DNA from: Sindora glabra
Lineage: Eukaryota > Streptophyta > Magnoliopsida > Fabales > Fabaceae
DNA length: 64,000 nt
Direction of reading: 5' to 3'
Assembly (NCBI GenBank): GCA_020226215.1
Contig: CM035233.1
Location: forward strand, 58,241,751-58,305,750
In this document: positions 23,915-35,095 of the stretch, piece by piece
Layout of the letters: every line of letters begins with the position of its first letter
How positions within the stretch are numbered: position 1 is the stretch's first letter
Notes under the pieces: generated by a model
What the model was told of the DNA's origin: nothing
Databases searched by the model: none
The model's input: the letters and a program-made list of their open reading frames with translations, nothing else
Position numbers and translations under genes: made by a program

Positions 23915-24160
23915 TTATTGAGCACTGAGTAGTGTATAGTGATTAGGGTTTGTGCAATCCTTAACACTTGTTGAGTTTATTGAGAATGGAACAATTTTTA
24001 CAATTATTGCTTGCTCCACTTTTTTATCAAACTTGATCTTCCTTATTTTTATGTAGAATCTAAGTGGGTTCACCATATAAGACTTGTCAATATATTTTAA
24101 ATACGAGTCAATATCAAATTATTTTTCATATGTCACATTCAAAAATGGGTTTAAGATCTT
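23915..24160 (-). pseudogene. Minus-strand coding remnant, unidentified (part of the MULE)
   Basis: The minus strand from 24160 to the stop at 23915 stays open apart from one internal stop near 24125. It reads like protein: KILNPFLNVTYEK, then DIDSYLKYIDKSYMVNPLRF, IKIRKIKFDKKVEQAIIVKI, SINSTSVKDCTNPN. I do not recognise the family. Together with the coiled-coil trace at 25046-25392 it may belong to a second element gene converging on the transposase. Some MULEs carry a second, convergent gene, but I cannot assign this one. Confidence 0.45.
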
Positions 24161-25045
24161 ATCTAACACATACTATCAAATACAAATATTTTATTAGTGC
24201 TGGATGTGCCTAACCATGCTAAGCATGAATGCATAGGAATTTGTAATCTAAAATTAAAGAATTAGTTTTTGTTAGATAAATTGATTAAGAAGTTAAACTT
24301 TAAAAATAAGTAAAAAAATACCTAAAAAACTTTACTAAAATGATGATAAATAATAGCATAAGGAGTTGCTTATTACTATTTAGACTCGAAATAGAAACAT
24401 CATGTTTTGGAGTTTGAAAATGTTCAATGTTGCCACTGTTATATACATTAATATTGTAAAGTTTCAGAAAAGTATACATTCAATGTTATTGACTTTTTTG
24501 CAAGTATATCTAGCAACTTCTCAAATGTTATATACATGTCCTTTTAAAGAGATATCTAGACAAGAGACCTATGAATGATGATATGGTGTAGAAATTAGTT
24601 AAGGTACCAAACAATAATATTAAGTTAATCAATGCAATCAATAATAAAATAGCACATGACTTATGATATTTCTCCTTTTTTTGTACTTAGACTAGTTTTT
24701 CTTAACATCTTAGTGGAAGATATTTTATAACCAGCTATTTTAAACTTATTATTCACTTTTTTATCTATTTCTCTTTAGTCGATTCCACAATTGTTTCCTC
24801 CAAGATGGTTATAGGAGTTTCTTTGCCATTGTCTATCTTTTCCTCAGAAATTATTATTTGTTACTATATATGTTGTTATTTTTTATGTTTTTATGTGATT
24901 TTAAGTAAGTATATTCTGTATCTTGCTTTGTTTTTCTTATTTTTACTTTAATATTTCTGATCATTAACCTTTGTATATGCTTAGTTCGAGATTATTTTTC
25001 TTTTTATTTAATGTTTATTTTTTCTTGTGCAACTAGGTACATAAT

Positions 25046-25392
25046 TATTTTTGTGAGTTGTGTTGTCACCTGGTTATTTCGGTTCTTAAGACTAGCATTT
25101 TCCTTTTGCAAGGTGCTAATGATCATGTTGAGATTATTTATTTACGTCATTACGTTCGAAAGTTATGTTTAGAGCCATGTGTTTTCTTGTGTAAGGGTTA
25201 TGATTGTTTTTTATTTTGTTATAGTTATTCCTCAAACCTTTAAAGTTTCTCTATCAAAAACTTCAATTCATCGATCAGTTGATTTACCTTGTTATTTATG
25301 TTAAGAAGATGATCCCTCAATTGTTACATGTCATTATTTTCTTGTTCTTGTTAGGATAGTGCAATATTTGTGAATTGCTCCAATGTGGTTTC
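25046..25392 (-). pseudogene. Minus-strand coiled-coil coding remnant (part of the MULE)
   Basis: From 25392 leftward one frame reads ETTLEQFTNIALS, QEQENNDM, QLRDHLLNINNKVNQLIDEL, KFLIEKL and RFEE. The breaks are TAA codons where Gln or Glu would fit (CAA to TAA type changes). A shifted frame continues at 25108-25046 (QKENASLKNRNNQVTTQLTK). The heptad-like spacing of Leu and Ile with many Gln, Asn and Glu is typical of a coiled coil. Identity is unknown. It lies on the same strand as the remnant at 23915-24160 and could be the upstream part of the same gene. Confidence 0.45.
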
Positions 25393-28300
25393 ATAATGTA
25401 CTATGTGATTGTTATGACGTCATTAGTTTCGAAGTTCTCAAATTAGGAGGGCGTGATCTATGTTTTTGTTTGTTCTTAATATTCAAATTGTTATTTTTCT
25501 TATATTGTTTGTGTACAAGTGTGGTAAAAGAGGTTAGTTTCTTTGTTTGTTAGTGCTAGCTCTTTTTTAACTACCTAAAATGTAATAGTAGTTACTTATT
25601 AGTATTATTACTTGATATGTTCCTATTTTGATGAGAAATAGTAACATGAAGTGAAAGATTAAGTGGTAACATAATAGTAACATAAATAAATGAAAAAATA
25701 TTGTTCAAAGGTTACCTAAAACTAGTTAGTAAGTTACTTTTTCAATTGTTGTGTGAGAAGCCTTAAGTCCTAATTGAGGCATTTTAATATTTTTTTATTT
25801 TGATGTCCTTTTAGCATGTTTATTATCTCACATAAGCTAATACTATTGATACTATAATGTACACATTATCATATCCATTTTCAATGAAAGTTATATTTAA
25901 AGATAAAGTAAAAAAGAAGGGGACCCTTTCATGTCATTAATAAGAAATCTACTAAAAAAATAATATATTATTATTTACAAGCTAAATAATAATATGTTGC
26001 TAGTTTGATTTTCAGATAGTAACATCAATAAAAACTTAAAATAAATAGACAAATCAAGTGTCATTAATAATAAAATTATCAAAGAATAATATTTTACTAT
26101 TTGTAGATTAAATAATAACATTAATAAAAAATTTAAAATAAATAGATAAATCAAATCTCAGTTAATAACAAAACTAGTCAAAGAATAATATGTTATTATT
26201 TACAAATCAAAGAGTAATATATTGTATTTGATCCTTAAATAGTAATATAAACTAAAAATTCAGAAATAAAAATTTAAAATAAATTAATTAATTAAGTCAC
26301 ATTAACAATCAAATTGCTAAAGAATAATAGGTTATTGTTAGCAAATAAACAGTAACATATTACTTTTTATTCTTCAAATAGTAACATTAACTAAAAATTC
26401 TAAAAAATCAGATAAATAAATTCTCATTAACAACAAAACTACTAAAAAAGATATACAATTAAATGAATAAAAATAAATGAAGATAATGTCCAAGAAAATG
26501 ACATGAAGTAATATAAGTTAGATAATGATAACTAATTGGCAATAACATGATACAGTCCATGACATTTGATGGCTTGTTGTTTGTAATTAAATTCATTAGT
26601 TGCTGATATATGTGTATAGACCACCAATATTTTGCCATACATGTATGCTTTTAACGTATTTCAAGTAAGACCATGCCAATGTTTAAACCCTATTGGATAC
26701 AAACAAGGTCACTAACAACATTAGTGTGATGAGTTATGAGACATCCTTAAGCATCCATTTTTTATATTCTTGCTGTTACCCATTGGAAGTGCATTAGATA
26801 TAGTTCGTTTTGTTAGGCGTTCTTGGCTATGAAATCATTTATTGTTAAAATCTTATTATGGCTTATTGCTTAGTGTCATATCAATAGGGCAGCCTCCATC
26901 TCTTATTCAAAAAATGAACTTCACTGATATAAATATCATCCTTAGATGTTCACTTCTAATTATAAAATCATTGTGCTTTGAGGAAAAGGTGGTAATTATT
27001 ATTTGTATTTCTTGATTGCCCTTTTGGCACTATATTGCAATCGAGCTCTTTTGAGATTATGGCATTGAGAAACAATTAAAAAGGGTTTTGTTCCAACACT
27101 CTTATGTGGCTTTCACTGAATTGAAGATCATTAATCCATCGTATATATGCCAACAAATTCAATTTGTATTGCTAGAATCTTCTAGCTGCTTTTTTAACTA
27201 CTTCTATTTTTTTAGTTGTTTTATTGTCTTTCTATTTAGAGATAAATAAAATTACATTGGTTAGATTCACCATAAATCAGGCTAAAAATTAAACAATATA
27301 ATGTTACTATTTTATACAAGACAATAACATTAGTAAAACAATGATATCACTATTTGCGATGCAAACAATAACATCATGCTAAAGGTGACATTAACTATTA
27401 AATGTGCATTGAAATAAGATGATAAAAATAATTATTGTGTATGTTATTATTTTTCATGCAATAGTAACATATAGAGGTTTGAAGTATAACATGCTACTGT
27501 CTTTCATTATTATGATGAAATGGACTTAAAAAAATATGTTACTGTCTTGTCTGGAAATAATGATATAAAAATAATTGAAAATATGTTAACAAATTAAACA
27601 TCATTAACAATAAAATAGTTAAAAAAAATAACATATTACTATTACTATTTTCAGAACAAATAATAATATATTATTTAGTATGAAAATAACAACATAACTA
27701 AAAAAATAAAATAAATAGATAAATTAAGTAAGATAAACAATAAAATTGTGAGAAAATAATGTGTTATTATTTACATACTAAATAACAACATATTTTTTTT
27801 GTCTAACATGTTACTGTTTAGTTTAAAAATAGTTACATTAATCAAAAAATAAAATAAATAAATAAATCAAGTATGATTAATAATGAAACTATTAGAAAAT
27901 AATATGTTACTATTTTTAGAACAAATAGAAACATCAATAAAAAAATAAAAGATCAATCAATGTAACTCCAAAATTGCACAATTGCTTACATGCTATTATT
28001 TGATTACTATCTGGTGTCATACAGTAATATTATTAGAAGAGTTGAATTAAAGTGTGAAAAATAACATGAGTACTATCATGCAGATGTTTAGACTCAAGAT
28101 GGATTAATCAAGTAGAAATTAAAGTTCTTTATGAGAAAAAAATTAAAGCATAACATGTAAGATTAGATGTTACTATTTGTCTAGGATTCAAATAATAACA
28201 TTATGCCAAAGGACATAAAATATGTCTAATGTTAATAAGTGCATTACAATAACATGAGAAACATAATCATTATGCATGTTACTGTTTGAATAATCTGTTG

Positions 28301-29396
28301 CTCTAAACAATAACATTAATGGAAAAGGCAAAATTAAATTGTGGTAAGGCAAGATAGATATTGTCATAATAATGTTTGCATAAGAAAATAAATTAATCGA
28401 ATCAAAACTAAAGTTTTTTATGAGATATAATGTAAAGACAATATGAGGGATAATATGTTACTATTTGATATGTAAATAGTATCATGATATCAAAAAATAT
28501 AAAATATGCATATTTTCAACATGCGTACTTCCATGTTTCTCTTTGTTATACAACTAGTAATATAGCTAAAATAATATATTATTATCACTTTCATTATGAT
28601 GTTTAAATTGAAAATAGAATGATGAAGTTAAAATTAAAGCTTGCTATGAGATATAATTCATAAATAATGTGTTGGATTGCATGTTTCTGTTTGGTATCGA
28701 AAAAGTAACATGTTTCTATTTGCTTTTATGTGAGCAAGACATCAAAAACAAAACAACATGTGTACTTCCATGTTTATGCTTGTCATATAGATAGTAACAT
28801 GAAGATTCCCGATTTAAGTGTGCAAATAGTTATTATATAGGGTTAGTGACAGTAACATGCAATAAAATAGTGGCATGCATGTTCATTGTTCTAACTTTTC
28901 GGATTTCATTTCAACATACATACTATATATATGTGCAAATAGTAATATTTTCCATAAAGTTAAGGCTAAGATAATTTATATACAAAAATTATTTAAGAGG
29001 ATGTAAGATTTAACTGTTGACAACCTATTTTAACAACGTTGATTCGGGTGAAGTTATTATTTGGAACTGGTTGGAAGTTGTTGAAGGCTAAAAATATTGA
29101 TTTCTAATGATATAATATTGACTAAGTTCATTTCTTGCAGTTTTTTTATGATTTTTATAATAATTTTGTTCAATTTGTTAAGTTGCTTCACAAGGATTAT
29201 GCAATGATGAAATGGGATTTCACAATTTTTATTTCAGTACTTTTGTTGTTTTTAAAACACATTGTAAGTGCACCATTTTGGTTTTTTAGACTTTGTAGTA
29301 ATTTATTATTTATGGGTGGATTTAAATTAAAAAAAGAGACTTAGAATATCTTATTGCAATAAATTATAACAAATAATATTAGTCTGATTTTTATCC

Positions 29397-29942
29397 TTTT
29401 ATTTATTTCCAATTACAAATAGGCTTAATAAATGTCTCATAATTGCTTTATTTTATTTATTTCAATAACACTTTATTTATTTATTTTTGATAGTGCTGGA
29501 TATGTCTTGCAAAAAGGACAAGAAATGAGTAGGAGATGATCGCATGATGTAAAGTCAGAATATTTTGGTGTGTGGCTAAATATTCAACAAAATGTCTCAG
29601 GACTGTAAGCACAAGGTTAGGGGTTATAATTTTTAATAAGATATGATATAAATATAATATATTTATTTGAGTTCAAATTAATATATTAATTTATTTAAGA
29701 ATTTATATTAAAAATTTAAAAATAATTAATAATTGAATTATAAATAAGTATATATAATAAAAATATAAAAATTTTATTTTAACAAAATAATATTAAGTTT
29801 TTGAAATAATATTTTATTAATAAATTTTTATAAGAATTAGTAAATAATTAAATTTAATAAATAATTTTATAATATAAATTTTATTAATTAAAATTGTTAT
29901 ATAAATTAGACAAATGACTTGTTTTAATATATTTAATAAATA
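29397..29942 (+). repeat. 3.1-kb direct duplication, copy 2, right part
   Basis: Continues copy 1 from about 15688 to 16226. Shared blocks include ATGAGTAGGAGATG, CTAAATATTCAACAAAA and AATATATTTAATAAA. It shows that 19334-29396 is one insertion into an existing duplicate. Confidence 0.88.
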
Positions 29943-32253
29943 GGGAGACTCAAATAACATAAATTTCCACTCCTATACAAGGCAATTGAGTAGTCAACTC
30001 ATGAGATTTTATATTACTGCTAGTAAAATAAGGAAAATTCCATAGCTTCTCTCGTATGATAAATGGAGGGCTAACTTTTAGGTGAAGAATTCGGTATCGA
30101 TTCAGAGAATTGTCTTCGAATCAACATAGGTTGCAAGAGACGCGGACCATCCATTTGGTATGGTAAGGATCGAACCGGCAGATTAATCCATAAAGGGTTG
30201 GAGCGACTCTAATAAAGCAACCTTGAGATTAGGGTTGGAATTTGGTCCGTTTGAACCGGTTAGGGGTGCAAGTCCAACCACCCGCTCAACTACATAGAGC
30301 CGATGGTATTCGAAGTAATTGTGCACCAATGAATTCGAACGGGTTCCATCGAGTTTGAATTGTGAAAAATGGCCAATTTGGCCAAAACCTAATCCAACTT
30401 CTGTCATCTATTCTAATATCACAAGATTGCCAATAAATTTGGCGTAAGGAAGGCCAATTTTAATATTTAAATGGCAATTCTTAAAGTTGGAATCAATTGA
30501 TCAACTAATCTGTCCAATATTCATTTTAATATTTAAATGGTGGTTTTATGCAATTTTGATTCCTTTTTCTGTATAACCAGGTAAATAAAAACTAACAAGC
30601 AATTCCTAAAGCATGTTCTAGCTTTGGTTAATTGCAAATTTGGAATAAATATAGCCGAAAAACCTAAATGGAAAATAGCTGCTCTATGGATTAATATGTA
30701 GAATTAAATTAGGCCATCCTTTTTATGTTTCTGTAATATAGAAGGTACTTATTTATTTAAATTTACATCAAATGAACTTATTTTATTATTTTTGGTCTGG
30801 TTTTGGCCTTAATTGGTATCCAAATGGAGCTGCAAATCATTGAACGTCTAAACCCTGCGAGTCCTGTTTTAGCATCCACGATCTTCTTAGCATTTTGTTT
30901 GCTAATTTAGAGGCTACAGAGTAGTTGCTAATTTTACTCTACGTAATGTCATCAGAGTGAGTTGGTGTCGCTTTCCTTTGATGCTTATATATCGGCTAAA
31001 CACGCACCGTCTCTAATCTTTCATTTCCAATGGATTTATTGCTTAAGGTATGGTTTTATTTGTAATTATTTATTTTTCACTTTAAACATTTCAAATTTTT
31101 ATTTTTATTTTTTTGTTAATCGCCTTCATTTTATAATACAAAGATTTTAATGATTCATTACTTTCATTTTATTTCTTCAGTATTTAGTGATTTTTTACTA
31201 TTAATTAGCTTATCTTTCATTAATATAATCTTTCACTAATATAATGAGTTACTAATTAATTACAATGATACTTATTTTCTAAATTATAAACGCTAAATCC
31301 TAAACCCTAATTAATTACAATGGTGCTTATTCTCCGTCAAATTTTCATTGATTTTTTCCTTATGTAGTAGGTTGGTCCTGGATGACAAAAATAATTTTTT
31401 ATTGGATGAATTTTCATCTTAAATTGAACTTTAATTTTTAAAATGATGTTGCTGGAAGTGAAGTCAATGTATTTTTTTTAGTATGTTGTTTTTTAAAATC
31501 AATTAGACCTTTTGAATTGGAATAATATATTTTTTTATTTTGATACTATATGTTAGAATGTACTGAATTTTTCTATAATCAATAATTCAATTAGATCACA
31601 AATACTTTTATAGTTCTATTGAATATTTTAAATTCGGGGTGCTTGCAGGCATGATTATATGGTATGTAAGGCAATGTGAGCAATGTTTTTATTATCCATT
31701 TTTATATGCAAACTTATACAGATGAATTCGCACAGATAAAATTTTAAACAGCATAGGTTTAGATAAATTTATCCTACTCATTTTATATGCTTAACTTAAG
31801 TAATATTTAATATTTTTTTAAAATTTTATATTTTTTACTTTTTTCAAGATTCGATTTTTAATATATGTGTATGTATGCATTTAATGGTTTGATTATTCGT
31901 TCCGTTAAGAAAAAGAGATATAAGAATTTAGAATGAAAGGAATTCTTTACATAAATTTTTTTAACATCCTTATCATCCATTTTGATACATGACGATCTTC
32001 CCAGGTTGTGTGCAATCAGCTCTTCCAAGTAAAAGGAAAATCAGAAGTAATGATAAAAAAAAAAGGTGTGTTTTAATAATCATGAATTATTATTATTATT
32101 ATCCTTCAGCTAAAATAAATGCTATCAATTTTGTAATAATGGGCTACTATCACCCTTGAAAATGATAGTTATCGGTAAATGTCAACCACTCATCTTCTAG
32201 CTTATTTTCGCTTATCAACGATGTATTGAAGCACAAAGCATGATTAAAACACG
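29943..32253. other. Intergenic stretch, no gene identified
   Basis: A GC-richer block at 30060-30420 contains an open minus-strand frame (30183-30407) with no recognisable domain, and includes TTAGGGGTGCAAGTCC, which could be a transposon edge. The rest is AT-rich. A single AAACCCTAA telo-box-like word occurs near 31300. Short tracts (ATT repeats at about 32087-32101) are the only other structure. Confidence 0.45.
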
Positions 32254-34161
32254 TCATCTCGCACAGGTCAATTCTGTAATTGGCGCATCACATTGGGACC
32301 CACTTTTTTCACAGTTCCCCACTTTCCGTAAACCCCATGCCATAACTGGCCATACAAAAGTTGGTTTCCCAAGAGGCACAAATGGCGGATCTGCTTCTTC
32401 AACCAGAATCTGCAATACACCTCTCATCGAAGGCCTTTCAAACGGATTCGGATGGCAGCAAGCCAATCCCAACTCCAGCATGCACTTGGCTTCATTCTCG
32501 TCAAAATAGCCGTTCAATCTCAAATCCACGCCTTCAATCACACTTCCTCTGCAATGTAGCTCCCAAATCCAGTCCACGATACTGTTGTTATAATTATTCA
32601 TCACATTTTGATGCCCAGGCTTTCTTCCGCAGACACTTTAAGCAAAAGAACGCCAAATGCATATACATCGGTTTCAACAGAAGCTCTTCGAGTGTGGAAG
32701 CTTTCTGGCGCCATATATCCAGGCGTTCCTGCTATCACCTTGGTTGAATGGTGAGTCTGTTCATTTTGATGGATTCTTCGAGCTAAGCCGAACTCTCCTA
32801 GTCGAGAATTAAAATCTGAATCCAACATTACGTTGCTAGGTTTAATGTCTCCGTGTAGAACTCGTTTATCACATCCATTGTGAAAATAATCCAGAGCCCT
32901 AGCTACCTCACATATGATACTCTGCCTTCTTTCCCAGCTCAGAATTGGATTTTCTGCAGATTGGGGTTTCTCGCCAGAAACTATGAATATGTCTAAGCTT
33001 CCGTTTGGCATGAACTCATACACTGGAGGAGTTCGCTTTCTTGTAGCACCATCCGATTAATTTCACCAGATTTTTGTGATTCAGATTGCCTATGGTTGTG
33101 ATCCCTGCTACGAAATCTTGCTTCCCATGGCGGGCGTCTTTTGAAATTCTTTTCACTGCTACATCTTTGCCATTTATTGTACTTCTGTAAACAGTACCGA
33201 ATCCTCCTTTGCCGAGCTTGTTTGATGGGTTGAAATTCTTTGTTGCAGAAACAAGCTCTTTATGCTGGAATTTATGTGCTGCATTTGATAAGCTTTTAAT
33301 TTCAAGCTCTATCAGCAGATCTTCATCAGTCTCATTCTCCTTGCTGTGTTTCCTTTTCCAGCAATAAAAACCTGGAAGCAAGGCTATTAAAGCAACCACA
33401 ATTAATGGAATCAATATCCATAGCCATATGAGATCGATGGGATCTTTTTTTATATACTCCCAGCTGGAGAAATCCCATGAGGTTATTGCCTTAAGCTGAG
33501 TATATACCCCAGTGGAAGCTGAAAAACCCACAAATACATCCTCTGGAAGTAATTTTGATAGATCGAGATCCACACTGGGACCTTCATATCTCCTGATGTG
33601 GAAACAAAGATGGCCATTTTTTTCTGATTTGGCATCAAAATGAACTGTAGCAATAATATTTTTACCACGTGAGATATTTACACCATGAGAACCTTGAGAC
33701 TCTTGCTGGATGAAATAGATGCTTTTGACATCAGCACCAATATGATTATCATCTGCGTCTTCTGGGTAGTTTTTTCTTGTGTCAAATTCAGCCGCAAATA
33801 TGTTGCTTATCCCAATGGTAGATGCATTGACAATCCCAAGCCATTGCCCTTCTTTGCTAGATGGGAGAGATATATTAGCCACCAATATGAAAGCTAATCC
33901 TTCACCAGCAGGAGAGGTTACGGGATGAGTGTTGAAGACAGAGGTTGAAATGAATGAAGATGCCGTGCCTCTTTGACTGTCCAATAGCTTCAATTGTTCA
34001 CTGAAGAAGACCCTTCCGGATTTGTTTGCCATATTAAAATCTAGTGCTGCTGTGTCTGGAGTCACTTGAATACTATCATAGGTTATAGCTGAATATCTAG
34101 ACATGTAGAAATCTGTTTCATTTCCACTATAGAAAGCTGGCTAACTGAAATTCAAGCACCA
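32254..34161 (-). pseudogene. L-type lectin receptor kinase pseudogene
   Basis: Homologous to the intact kinase at 10488-12479 over almost its whole length: lectin domain (34161 to about 33500; AAEFDTRK, NHIGADV), membrane helix (LIWLWILIPLIVVALIALL), then kinase. Lesions, from the N-terminus: an in-frame TAG at 34141-34143 inside the first lectin strand (LNFS, stop, PAFYSGN), with no convincing signal peptide upstream; a frameshift around 33025-33045, where the hinge region WCYKK should continue into VYEFMPNGSLD; and a one-base loss near 32626 (kinase subdomain X), after which the frame continues to 32254 (NNSIVDWIWELHCRG...). The catalytic machinery is also altered: the helix C Glu is Gly (FVAGITTIG), HRD is HGD, and DFG is EFG. 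The glycine loop GKGGFG and the Lys of VAVKR remain. Members of this family normally lack introns, so the breaks are not splice sites. Confidence 0.92.
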
Positions 34162-35095
34162 CACTTGTACTGCAGATTCATAAATGAGATTTGACAGAAG
34201 TAGAAGCTGAACAAATTGTGATAAATGACAGATATTGTGAAAATGGGAAATACACGTGATGATGGTGTTGATTTTCCTGTTATTCTTTGGATCCTTACCA
34301 AAATGAAAATGAGCAAAGGAAGGAAAATTTCAGTGCCCTTTGATGGGGGTCGAAGAAGAATATGTTTTTCTTTACTAGTGCTTACTAAATGATATAATTA
34401 ACATGATTTTTTGGTTACAAAGAAATGAATAAGGATATAGCGGTCAGCATGGTGGATGACTTAGGCAATGTTGAGTTGGAGAGATTGATGCATTATTGTC
34501 GAGGATTCAAATTCCGCAAAAGTCTGAGAAGTTTTTTTTTTTTTTTTTTTTTTTGGGGGGGGGGGGGGCGTGGGAGGGGACCCCTGTTCTCTTCTTTTCT
34601 CTGGGATTGAGAGTGATAAAACGATTTGAGAGCGACGCAGCTAACATTCATTGAATCCAAATACACAGGCCAGATGTAATGTAGAATGAGATATCAGATA
34701 GGCATTTGACATATAATCAAAAAAGAAATAATATTTTCCATTGCCTGCTTAGTTTGACTTGGGCTTCCTTGAGAATCTCTCTGCATCTCGACATAAATTA
34801 AATCAACATTGATGGTGTCCATGGGATTGAGACCTTCGACTCATTTCTAGCTAGCCAATCAGCATTTAGGACTGACTGAATAAGCAAGGGAGAAATTAAT
34901 GAACAATTTTTTCGCTCCGGTCTCTTAATTAACATATTATGATTAGGTATCACATAATCACCAAATTTTGTAACCAAATAATGAACAGGAAACCATTATA
35001 TATACATTAAGAAATGAAGTTTACATGCACATAAAGCTCCTCCCACAAATGCCCCCAATAACTTATCCTAACAATATTACAACATGCCCAATTAA
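34162..35095. other. Spacer between the kinase pseudogene and the DC1 gene
   Basis: It contains the pseudogene's former upstream region and the 3' flank of the DC1 gene. The only distinct structure is the T23-G14 tract at 34532-34568. No gene is seen. Confidence 0.5.
34532..34568. repeat. T23 followed directly by G14
   Basis: Twenty-three T then fourteen G with no interruption, followed by CGTGGGAGGGGACCCC. The run lengths are probably unreliable in any assembly. The G run could form a quadruplex on this strand. Confidence 0.9.

Larger units (their letters stand above)
20853..28945. repeat. Dispersed ATGTTACTATTT / AAATAGTAACAT inverted-repeat family
   Basis: A short motif, consensus ATGTTACTATTT, and its complement recur dozens of times in this part of the element and are rare outside it. 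They are often paired as a hairpin with a 5-25 base loop. The cleanest is 23587-23621, a perfect 15-base inverted repeat (ATATGTTACTATTTG, loop CATAC, complement). Other pairs lie near 20853-20884, 22752-22785, 25615-25650, 26085-26120, 27303-27335, 27890-27940, 28165-28200 and 28455-28490. In three clusters (23340-23790, 25930-26440, 27590-27960) the pairs are embedded in tandem units of about 100-150 bases that share an ATAAATAAATCAAGT...ATTAACAATGAAA spacer, all in the same orientation. The function is unknown. Confidence 0.8.
19334..29396 (+). mobile_element. 10-kb degenerate Mutator-like element (MULE)
   Basis: The limits come from comparison with the uninterrupted duplicate at 13100-16226. 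The insertion is bounded by TTTTATTTAT on both sides (19324-19333 and 29397-29406), consistent with a 9-11 bp MULE target duplication, though the sequence is simple. Inside are a decayed MuDR-type transposase on the plus strand (19991-22308), a second decayed coding trace on the minus strand (about 23915-25392), and a large family of short inverted-repeat motifs. The left terminus (AGTAAATTAC, later AGAGGTGCTAGTTA) is weakly mirrored at 29268-29305 (on the minus strand TAAATTACTA, later AATGGTGCACTTA). The true right end may therefore lie near 29305, with some 90 bases of flank between. Everything coding is broken. Confidence 0.8.

Noticed and set aside
20853..28945. CRISPR-like array
   Set aside because: The repeats are short, degenerate, inverted and irregularly spaced within a plant transposon; no cas-type genes and wrong kind of genome.
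30183..30407. 74-residue minus-strand frame
   Set aside because: No domain and no neighbouring exon; it sits in a GC-richer block that may be a transposon fragment.
31290..31310. Telomere-like AAACCCTAA
   Set aside because: A single copy of a common plant telo-box word, not an interstitial telomere array.
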